Source: SM1-50 sp964467345
GTDB taxonomy: Archaea; Thermoplasmatota; E2; DHVEG-1
DNA length: 27,996 nt
Assembly (NCBI GenBank): GCA_964467345.1
Contig: CAYXPY010000026.1
Span: 1 to 27,996 of the forward strand
Reading direction: 5' to 3'
Positions within the stretch are counted from its first letter, which is position 1. Every line of letters begins with the position of its first letter. The translations under genes and the position numbers were made by a program. The notes beneath the pieces are model-generated. The model searched no databases and had not been told where the DNA came from. It was given only the letters and a program-made list of their open reading frames with translations. Positions 22,151 through 27,996 of the stretch are shown one piece after another.

Positions 22151-22816
22151 TCACCCTCCTATGTAGAGCCAGTACATGACCGCAGCGACGAACGGAACAG
22201 AGAGGTTGTCAAGACCCAGGGGGGTCACACCTTCGATGACCGTCACGATTCCAGCCATGCACAGTAAATACACTCCGGCACGTGCTGTCAATGGCTCTGC
22301 GTAGAACACAAGTGCTACCACAAACACTAGGAACGTACAGACGAACATCGCAAGAGACCCGACATAGCTTTTAATGTCTTTGAACACGATGTATTGGCGT
22401 TTTCCATATTTGATACCAATCAGTGAGGCAAGACCATCCCCATAGGACATCGCAAGGATCCCTATGGCGATGATGACGCGATGATCAAAGAAGAAATACG
22501 CAAGCACGGTCCAGGTGATTGCATAGTACACCAACCCAAGACCATGTCCTGCTTCTGATGTTTTCCCCCGCATCGACTTAATCGGTGAATACGGGCTCAT
22601 GAGGAAGGTAAAAAGGATGAACGGACCGGCTGCGAGAAACGCCATGATCTCCCGAGTCTCAAACAGGGGTAGGATGAATGCGATGTTCCCTGTCATGATA
22701 TGGAGAAATTTTCTGCTCTGCACCGGGTATTTCTTTGAAATGATTTTTTCGGTAAAGACGATGAGAACGGCTACATAAATATAGACCGCGGCTACCCCAG
22801 CGAAATCTTGTAACAT
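22151..22816 (-). CDS. VTE5/SEC59-like polyprenol (phytol/dolichol) kinase
   Basis: A 221-residue membrane protein with about six to seven helices, resembling CTP-dependent phytol/dolichol kinases and related phosphatidate cytidylyltransferase-fold proteins. Family marks: SRKFLHIMTGN (34-44), SYGDGLASLIG (124-134), FKDIKSYVGSLAMF (145-158), and GLDNLSVPF (201-209) at the end. Such enzymes phosphorylate phytol, geranylgeraniol or dolichol at the membrane. The neighbouring UbiA prenyltransferase uses geranylgeranyl diphosphate, so a geranylgeraniol or dolichol kinase is a reasonable guess. The gene follows the UbiA gene after 4 bases, with its GGAGG embedded in the last codons of UbiA. Confidence 0.83.
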   Translation of the reverse strand: MLQDFAGVAAVYIYVAVLIVFTEKIISKKYPVQSRKFLHIMTGNIAFILPLFETREIMAFLAAGPFILFTFLMSPYSPIKSMRGKTSEAGHGLGLVYYAITWTVLAYFFFDHRVIIAIGILAMSYGDGLASLIGIKYGKRQYIVFKDIKSYVGSLAMFVCTFLVFVVALVFYAEPLTARAGVYLLCMAGIVTVIEGVTPLGLDNLSVPFVAAVMYWLYIGG

Positions 22817-22820
22817 GTTC

Positions 22821-23723
22821 TTAACCTCCTATAAATGCACCAACAAGGAATGCGAGCAGACCAATGAAGATAGCAACAAGCGTGTATTTCCGGAGAAACG
22901 ACATCCGTGGTTCGCTTTTGAATATTAGCTGCAGACAGGTGCTCAGCAACATCGAATCTGTGATAAGTATCAGGATAAAATAGGTTATGTTCTTGTAATA
23001 GACCCCGAAACCTTCTAAAAAGAAGGGTAGAAAGCTTAGCGCGATGGCGAAGATATAGAGCAACGCGGCAACACCACTTGAGGCGCGTTTCCCGATGTAG
23101 CGGGGGAAGGATTTGACTCCTTGTATCTGGTCTCCTTCGAAATCCATGACATCCTTCATGATCTCCCTGCCAGCTCCTGCAACAAACGCGATCAGTGCGA
23201 TGATGTAAATGACTGGATTGATGATCCCAAGTGAAAATGCATCATTGCCAAGAACCGTTGCTCCCCCGAAGATAAACGGGATCGCCATGATATAGGCGAT
23301 ATAAAAATTACCAATCAGTTTGATTTTTTTCATCTTGATATCATAGAGGACTGAGATGAGCGCGGTGATGAGTGCGATGACAAAACACGTCATGTTGACA
23401 AAAAAGGAGCAGAGAAGACCGAGGGGAAAAAGCACGTAAAAAAGGACCAACGCGGTCTTCGGAGAGACATCACCTCGAACCAATGGTCGGTCTGTTCTTT
23501 TGTTGATCCGGTCGATCTCCATGTCATAGTAATCATTTAAGGCAAAGGTGCTTGCCTCTAAGAAGAGTGCGACAAAAAAGGTAAGAACGATATTCATCAG
23601 GGGGAGGTCGAGGTTGTCATACAACGTCTTTTGGGAGATCAGTGAACCGATGAGGATGGCAAGAAACAGCATCACCCCGTGCTCAAGACGCATGAGTTGC
23701 CAGATGGCTTTGAGTTTTTTCAT
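22821..23723 (-). CDS. UbiA-family prenyltransferase (DGGGP synthase-like)
   Basis: A 300-residue membrane enzyme with eight to nine helices. The first Asp-rich motif is NDYYDMEID (63-71) and the second is DVMDFEGD (191-198), as required for magnesium-prenyl diphosphate binding in UbiA enzymes. In archaea the commonest member is digeranylgeranylglyceryl phosphate synthase, which adds the second geranylgeranyl chain to the archaeal lipid backbone, and the length and motifs agree. Other UbiA activities (menaquinone, haem) are less likely but not excluded. The ATG at 23723 has no ribosome binding site. A TATA element (GTTTATAA, minus strand, 23748-23755) about 28 bases upstream indicates a leaderless transcript. 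It is the first gene of a three-gene operon. Confidence 0.9.
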   Translation of the reverse strand: MKKLKAIWQLMRLEHGVMLFLAILIGSLISQKTLYDNLDLPLMNIVLTFFVALFLEASTFALNDYYDMEIDRINKRTDRPLVRGDVSPKTALVLFYVLFPLGLLCSFFVNMTCFVIALITALISVLYDIKMKKIKLIGNFYIAYIMAIPFIFGGATVLGNDAFSLGIINPVIYIIALIAFVAGAGREIMKDVMDFEGDQIQGVKSFPRYIGKRASSGVAALLYIFAIALSFLPFFLEGFGVYYKNITYFILILITDSMLLSTCLQLIFKSEPRMSFLRKYTLVAIFIGLLAFLVGAFIGG

Positions 23724-23747
23724 CGCAAACAGGAATAAAATGCAATG

Positions 23748-23755
23748 TTATAAAC
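23748..23755 (-). promoter_or_regulatory. TATA box of the lipid operon (leaderless)
   Basis: GTTTATAA on the minus strand, with its centre about 28 bases from the UbiA ATG at 23723. This spacing puts transcription start at or next to the start codon, consistent with the absence of a ribosome binding site. Confidence 0.55.
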
Positions 23756-23898
23756 TTTTGAGATGAAAAGGGTGGTGTATGCGGGGAGCTTTGTTTTGTG
23801 TCTTTTTGTTTTTATATCAGACCAATACGGGAGTTTTCATCGCAAGTAATGTATTTATAATGGAAGAGTGTTATAAAATCATAGAGGGACGGAAAACC

Positions 23899-24852
23899 AT
23901 GGGAGCAAATCGTTATGAAAGATGGTTGACGGTTGGTATCATTCTCCTGTTCATTGGAGCCGGTATTCTTCCAGCTCTTGCACAGGATATGGAGAAACCA
24001 TCATTACCAGGATCAAGAGGAGGTTGGTTGTATGTTGGTGGGAGTGGACCAGGTAATTACACCAGGATTCAGGATGCGATTAACAACGCAACTGAGGGGG
24101 ATACGATTTTTGTCTACCATGGAGTCTATTATGAATATAACCTTAAAATTTCGAAATTAAACCTGATTGGTGAAGATAAAAACACCACAATAATCGATGG
24201 ACAAGGAATATTTTCAGAAGTTATTCATGCAGAAGATGGGGCGAATATACAAGGCTTTACTCTACAAAACCCCCATATTGGTTCAGTAGGTTTCTTTATT
24301 GCCGGAAATAATATTACTATCTCTAATAATATTCTCATAAAATGTGGATATGGAATATTAATTCAACAAAACTCTCAGATTGAGATCTGTAACAATGTTT
24401 TTATAAATAATACAGAGTCAGGTATCGATTTCCTCTATGGTTCGTGCTCCATTCATGACAATGTTTTTATATCTAATCAGAAAGGTATAGAAGGAGAAGG
24501 CGGTTTGGCATCTATCGATTACAATCACTTCGAAGAAAATGACATAGGGATAGACACCAGTGGTTTTCGTGCAGAAATTCAACGCAATAACTTTATCAAC
24601 AACAATCTACACGTAAACCTAAGTATTGTAATGTCACCGCTCACAATCCCCTTACAATTCTATCACAAAACCCATTGGAATAAAAATTATTGGGATGATT
24701 GGAATAGAACAACCCCGCGACCTATTCAAGGGTCTTTTGTCTTTTATATTGGAAATATCATATGGCTTTGTTTTCCTCTTGTTCTTTTTTCTTTTCCAAT
24801 CAATCAATATGATAGGCATCCCGCACAAGAACCCTATGATATCTACGGATAA
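23899..24852 (+). CDS. NosD-like parallel beta-helix surface protein
   Basis: A 317-residue exported protein. A signal sequence (about 1-29, ending ALAQ) is followed by the archaeal NosD-type opening YTRIQDAINNATEGDTIFV (54-72), then repeated beta-helix rungs with N-N-x-F/I patterns (ISNNILIKCG, ICNNVFINNT, IQRNNFINNN). Near the end are NYWDDW (about 269-274), a hydrophobic stretch, and HPAQEPYDIYG. Such proteins are common on archaeal cell surfaces and are likely adhesins or carbohydrate-binding proteins; no enzyme activity is shown. The ATG at 23899 begins the signal peptide, with GAGGGACGG upstream; the frame extends further upstream without similarity. TATTTATAAT near 23849-23858 is a plausible TATA box. 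The interior is more AT-rich than its neighbours. Confidence 0.82.
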   Translation: MGANRYERWLTVGIILLFIGAGILPALAQDMEKPSLPGSRGGWLYVGGSGPGNYTRIQDAINNATEGDTIFVYHGVYYEYNLKISKLNLIGEDKNTTIIDGQGIFSEVIHAEDGANIQGFTLQNPHIGSVGFFIAGNNITISNNILIKCGYGILIQQNSQIEICNNVFINNTESGIDFLYGSCSIHDNVFISNQKGIEGEGGLASIDYNHFEENDIGIDTSGFRAEIQRNNFINNNLHVNLSIVMSPLTIPLQFYHKTHWNKNYWDDWNRTTPRPIQGSFVFYIGNIIWLCFPLVLFSFPINQYDRHPAQEPYDIYG

Positions 24853-24855
24853 ATT

Positions 24856-25006
24856 ACCAAAAAAAAAAAAAAAAATGAGTAAAAACTGGTTTCGTTGTTT
24901 CATTTATTTTTCAATTCGTCGGAACCTGTTTACGTCTAGCAATATTAAATGAGACCAAAAAGACAGAAAATCATCCTGTAACTATTAGAAAAAAACCACA
25001 AAAAAA
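24856..25006 (-). terminator. Oligo-T transcription stop of the dehydrogenase gene
   Basis: On the minus strand, T-runs of about seven (25000-25006 and 24989-24995) and a longer T-run (about 24860-24876) follow the alcohol dehydrogenase stop codon at 25024. Archaeal RNA polymerase stops at such U-tracts without needing a hairpin. The remainder of this 171-base gap holds no gene that I can see. Confidence 0.5.
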
Positions 25007-25023
25007 GAATTTTCGTTCTATGT

Positions 25024-26052
25024 TTATGGCTCAAGAATTACCTTGATAGAATCTTTTGCTTTAGCGACGAGTTGAAAACCTTCCGCTGCCTTTGAAAGAG
25101 GTAGTTTATGGGAGATCATGTCGATAACCGGAACTTTCTTTGAATAAATCAGTTCAATTGCTTCTTCTATGTCTCTTGGGCTTCCCGCGTAGGTCGACAC
25201 CATGGTGACCTGCTTGTTCCACAGCTCAAAGAGAGGCAAGGAGATATCAATCCGAGGCTCGGTCGGTGCGAAAAACAAAAGAGTACCCCCGTTCTCCACG
25301 GATTGTACTGCTTGCTGCACCGCTGGTAAGGCACCCGTGCAGAGAACCACAAGATCAGCAAGTCTGCCATCATTCTGTTTCTTGACTGCCTCAGGCACGT
25401 TTTCTTTTGCATGGATGACACCATCAGCACCGTATTTCTTCGCCGCGTTCAACCGGTACTGCTCGATATCGGTCGCAAGGATCTTCCCAGCCTTCCATGC
25501 CTTAGCAAGTTTAATGTGAAGCAATCCTGAAATACCACTGCCAATCACAAGAACGGTCTGCCCAGGTTTCATCTTTGCTGTCCGTAACCCACGAACGACA
25601 CAGGCGAGAGGTTCGATGAACACACCCTCATCATAGGACAGCTCCTTCGGAAGGACAAACACCCCTCGGTCGACGTTAATCTCCGGGACCCTGAGATACT
25701 CCGCAAACCCTCCAGGGAAAAAATTCGTCGTATGCAGGGTATGACACAATGTGTGTTGATTATTCAAACAAAACCGACAGTTGTTACAGGGGACATGATG
25801 AGAGACGAAGACGCGGTCACCGACCTTGTATTTCTTCACCTTCTTGCCGACTTCGACGACATCACCAGTGATCTCATGACCAAGGACCTTGGGTGCCTTC
25901 TTAATCCGATACCATTCCATGACGTCACTGCCGCAGATGCCGCTGGCTTTCACTTTCACCAGCAGTTCATTCTCACCGATTGTTGGAACCGGCATCTCCT
26001 CGATGCGCACGTCATCATTTTTGTAGTACATCGCGACCTTCATTGTTTTCAT
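25024..26052 (-). CDS. Zinc-dependent alcohol/polyol dehydrogenase (MDR family)
   Basis: A 342-residue cytoplasmic medium-chain dehydrogenase/reductase. Catalytic zinc ligands are Cys40 (SGICGSD), His59 with Glu60 (LGHE), and Glu147 (FIEPLAC). The structural zinc ligands are Cys89, Cys92, Cys95 and Cys103. The Rossmann nucleotide loop is GSGISG (171-176), and Asp193 at the end of the second strand (ATDIE) suggests NAD rather than NADP. The ordering is like sorbitol/threonine dehydrogenases, but the substrate is unknown. The start is uncertain: ATG 26052 and ATG 26043 are both possible and neither has a ribosome binding site. A TTATAA at 26068-26073 would suit a leaderless start at 26043, whereas an in-frame TTG lies at 26061. 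Confidence 0.92.
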   Translation of the reverse strand: MKTMKVAMYYKNDDVRIEEMPVPTIGENELLVKVKASGICGSDVMEWYRIKKAPKVLGHEITGDVVEVGKKVKKYKVGDRVFVSHHVPCNNCRFCLNNQHTLCHTLHTTNFFPGGFAEYLRVPEINVDRGVFVLPKELSYDEGVFIEPLACVVRGLRTAKMKPGQTVLVIGSGISGLLHIKLAKAWKAGKILATDIEQYRLNAAKKYGADGVIHAKENVPEAVKKQNDGRLADLVVLCTGALPAVQQAVQSVENGGTLLFFAPTEPRIDISLPLFELWNKQVTMVSTYAGSPRDIEEAIELIYSKKVPVIDMISHKLPLSKAAEGFQLVAKAKDSIKVILEP

Positions 26053-26172
26053 AGGATTCAATTCTCGTTATAATCAAGTGTTTAATAGATTTTATTGCCT
26101 GAACTGTGTCACAGGAAGCAAGGCTTATTATCACGAAGCTGTTACGATATCTTGAAGTGGAGTGAGGAGCCT

Positions 26173-26652
26173 ATGGGGCTGTTTGGACCAGAAAAGATAG
26201 TGTTGCACATAGAGAAATTTGATTATAAGCCTGGGGAGACCATCAAAGGGACCGTTAAACTGCAACTGAAAAAACCACTCAACGCCCGTAAGTTAGAGGT
26301 CGGTCTTATCGGCAGGAAGATTGAACAGCAAAGTGGCATCCGAATAGGATTGTCTCCTGGTTCCCCTAAAACCGGATATCAGAAGACAACACAATACAGC
26401 ACGGTGTACGATTTTCAGATACCTCTGAGTGGAGAACAAGAGTACCTGGAAGGCATGTATCCCTTCGAGATAAAGATACCTGAAAACATCCTGCAGGACA
26501 ACATCTCATCACAAGGAAATGTCGCAGCTGCTGTGAATGTGCTAAAGACATTAAGCGGTGTTTCTTCCCGTGTTGAATGGATGGTTGTCGCCCGTCTTGA
26601 CGTACCTCTGAAACTGGATGTCAGCGCATCACAGAAGATAGTTCTCTCATAA
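26173..26652 (+). CDS. Arrestin-like (SpoOM/arrestin-N fold) protein
   Basis: A 159-residue soluble all-beta protein. The N-terminal segment IVLHIEKFDYKPGETIKGTV (9-28) and the later YPFEIKIPENI (96-106) are typical of arrestin-N/SpoOM-like domains found in prokaryotes. WMVVARLDVPLKLDVS (about 136-151) matches the closing strands. These proteins act as protein-protein adaptors; no partner is evident here. The ATG at 26173 follows GAGGAG with a 3-base spacer; the open frame upstream (to 26095) has no similarity. It is followed after 42 bases by a conserved archaeal gene on the same strand. Confidence 0.8.
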   Translation: MGLFGPEKIVLHIEKFDYKPGETIKGTVKLQLKKPLNARKLEVGLIGRKIEQQSGIRIGLSPGSPKTGYQKTTQYSTVYDFQIPLSGEQEYLEGMYPFEIKIPENILQDNISSQGNVAAAVNVLKTLSGVSSRVEWMVVARLDVPLKLDVSASQKIVLS

Positions 26653-26694
26653 ACGAAAGAAGTAAAAGGGAGTGATTGTTTATTGGAGCACGCT

Positions 26695-27126
26695 ATGGTA
26701 ATCAAAGCAATCAAACTCAAATCCATTGAAGCACGACGCTACGTCGAGCAAGATGAGAAACCAAGGCAGATCCGTATCGACCATAACAGCCAGATTACCC
26801 AGGTCATGATCAGCCAGGAGAACCATCTCACAATTGAGTTCCAATACACTTCAAGCTATGGACCTATTGGTATGATAAAACTCGATGGTACGATCCTGTG
26901 TGAGGAACCTGAGGCAAAACAGTTAGCCAAGGAATGGCAAACCACCAGGAAAATGCCTGACCAGTTCGCAAGCACGATTCATACAGCTATCATGCATACC
27001 TGTGTTCCTGAGGCGGTTGGCATCGCAAAGGACCTTGGCTTACCGCCACCAATCCCGCTCCCACAGGTCCGGCTTGGTTCTGACCCGAAGAAAGGGCAAA
27101 GCCAGGGTGGTATCGAAGTCGCCTGA
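26695..27126 (+). CDS. Conserved archaeal protein, possibly SecB-like fold
   Basis: A 143-residue soluble protein that I recognise only as a conserved archaeal type. The first two thirds are beta-rich (KAIKLKSIEARRYV, HLTIEFQYTSSYGPIG, MIKLDGTILCEE), followed by helices (AKEWQTTRKMPDQF, IMHTCVPEAVGIAKDLG) and a terminal PPPIPLP stretch (about 121-127). The beta-then-helix order recalls archaeal SecB-like chaperones, but I cannot confirm it. The ATG at 26695 is chosen over the in-frame TTG at 26683, because GGAG lies 6 bases before it. UMP kinase follows after 51 bases. Confidence 0.72.
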   Translation: MVIKAIKLKSIEARRYVEQDEKPRQIRIDHNSQITQVMISQENHLTIEFQYTSSYGPIGMIKLDGTILCEEPEAKQLAKEWQTTRKMPDQFASTIHTAIMHTCVPEAVGIAKDLGLPPPIPLPQVRLGSDPKKGQSQGGIEVA

Positions 27127-27177
27127 TCGACCTTTTTCGATGGTACTTTTAAATAAAACGAAAGGATACTCTGCGTG

Positions 27178-27852
27178 ATGAAAACCGTTGTCGTGTCGAT
27201 AGGAGGTTCTGTTGTTCTTTCTGATGAAGCGGACGCGGTCTTCCTGATTAACCTTACTGCTCTTTTCAAGAAGATGAGCGATGAGTACAAACTTTTTGTC
27301 ATCGTGGGTGGAGGGAAGATTGCCAGGAGATACATCCAGCTTGGTCGTGACCTCGGGTTCGATGAGGATACTCTTGATCTGATCGGTATAGATGTCACAC
27401 GGGTGAACGCCCGCATCATCACCAATCTCCTTGGAGTTTCTAATAAGGAGATCCCACATACCACCAAGGAGGCTCTGAAGCTTGATTTCCCGATTGTGGT
27501 GATGGGTGGGACAGACCCGCGACACAGCACTGATTTGGTAGGAGCTGAGCTTGCGGAAAAAACCCATGCAGTGCGTTTTGTGAACGCGACGAATGTCGAT
27601 GGTATCTACGATAAAGACCCAAATAAGCATAGGGATGCAAGACAGCTTAAGGAAGTATCTATCGACCAGTTGATCGCACAATATGGAACCACCTGGGGAG
27701 CTGCTGGGAAAAACATTTTTATGGATGAGCCTGCCCTAGAAGTGATCAAACGGGGAAAGATACCAACGTTTATTGTTAATGGGAAACGCCTTGATGAGCT
27801 TGAAAAAGCACTCAGCGGGCAACCGTTCGATGGAACGATAATTCTGGTCTGA
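27178..27852 (+). CDS. pyrH: UMP kinase, archaeal type
   Basis: A 224-residue amino acid kinase family enzyme that phosphorylates UMP to UDP. Seen: VVSIGGS (5-11), IVGGGKIARRYI (42-53), the nucleotide-binding TGxD-type region at NATNVDGIYDKDPN (136-149), and WGAAGKNIFMDEPALEVI (173-190) typical of the short archaeal form. It lacks the extra bacterial GTP-sensing features. ATG 27178 is preferred over the adjacent GTG 27175. A TATA-like TTTTAAATA lies about 29 bases upstream (27146-27154), so the message may be leaderless, although AAAGGA is also present. It converges on ftsY with a 2-base gap. Confidence 0.95.
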   Translation: MKTVVVSIGGSVVLSDEADAVFLINLTALFKKMSDEYKLFVIVGGGKIARRYIQLGRDLGFDEDTLDLIGIDVTRVNARIITNLLGVSNKEIPHTTKEALKLDFPIVVMGGTDPRHSTDLVGAELAEKTHAVRFVNATNVDGIYDKDPNKHRDARQLKEVSIDQLIAQYGTTWGAAGKNIFMDEPALEVIKRGKIPTFIVNGKRLDELEKALSGQPFDGTIILV

Positions 27853-27854
27853 GA

Positions 27855-27996
27855 CTATTTCTCAAAAATATGCTGGACCATCCATTCGGGGTTAAACGGT
27901 ATCTGATCGCCGTATCCCTGACCGACCCCGATGAAAAGAAGTGGTTTGCCGATGGTATAGGCAATGGACAGGGAGCTGCCACCTTTTGCATCTGCA
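27855..27996 (-). CDS. ftsY: Signal recognition particle receptor FtsY (3' end, partial)
   Basis: The window cuts this gene; 46 C-terminal residues are present. They read ADAKGGSSLSIAYTIGKPLL, then FIGVGQGYGDQIPFNPEWMV and a short tail, which match the G5/closing-loop region of SRP GTPases (DAKGG) and the typical GVGQ-x-Y-D-D-L-x-PF end of FtsY rather than SRP54. The protein docks ribosomes with SRP at the membrane. The stop codon TAG lies 2 bases beyond the UMP kinase stop, the genes being convergent. Confidence 0.93.
   Translation of the reverse strand, partial: ADAKGGSSLSIAYTIGKPLLFIGVGQGYGDQIPFNPEWMVQHIFEK

Noticed and set aside
24853..24880. Long A-run as an assembly artefact or poly(A) insertion from a retroelement
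   Set aside because: A homopolymer after a stop codon, on the strand opposite a T-run-terminated gene, is adequately explained by termination signals; no target-site duplication or element was seen.

Overview
The window looks like chromosomal DNA of a mesophilic or moderately thermophilic, anaerobic euryarchaeote. A Thermoplasmatota-like sediment archaeon is my best guess from gene content, not a demonstrated placement. Archaeal signs are the archaeal-type UMP kinase, a UbiA-family lipid prenyltransferase, NosD/PKD/C25-type surface proteins, TATA-box promoters (some placed for leaderless mRNAs) mixed with strong GGAGG ribosome binding sites, and an IscS of the Archaeoglobus type. Genes are densely packed. 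No gene-free stretch exceeds 300 bases, and I see no tRNA, rRNA, CRISPR array, insertion sequence or phage gene.

Left part (1-10.2 kb): a gingipain-like C25 cysteine peptidase lipoprotein, a divergent CapK/phenylacetate-CoA-ligase-like enzyme, and a secreted HExxH metallopeptidase with calcium-binding repeats. These are followed by an unknown small protein translationally coupled to a B12-binding-type radical SAM enzyme, an M18 aminopeptidase, a membrane-anchored PKD protein and a small winged-helix regulator. Extracellular peptidases plus an intracellular aminopeptidase suggest growth on detrital protein.

Central island (10.3-15.9 kb, all minus strand): a PerR-like repressor with its own double inverted-repeat operator, and a flavin reductase-rubredoxin fusion (Hrb type). 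A second promoter then drives a previously uncalled 52-residue Cys-rich protein, ferritin, a ferritin-like protein, rubrerythrin, TusA, DsrE, IscS, IscU and desulfoferrodoxin (superoxide reductase). This couples oxygen/peroxide defence, iron storage and Fe-S assembly. The most striking feature is that the IscS has lost the PLP-binding lysine (Asp203 in its place) and the PLP-contacting Gln, but keeps the catalytic-loop Cys. It sits between two sulfur-carrier genes (tusA, dsrE) and iscU, which suggests sulfur delivery that bypasses cysteine desulfuration.

Right part (16-28 kb): a multi-spanning membrane protein, hydrogenase maturation genes hypC-hypD, a cupin, purQ, a secreted alpha/beta hydrolase with a Nudix gene, and a tight three-gene lipid module (UbiA prenyltransferase, VTE5/SEC59-like polyprenol kinase, divergent thymidylate-kinase-like P-loop kinase). 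Then come a NosD-like beta-helix surface protein, a zinc alcohol dehydrogenase, an arrestin-like protein, a conserved archaeal small protein, UMP kinase and the 3' end of ftsY.
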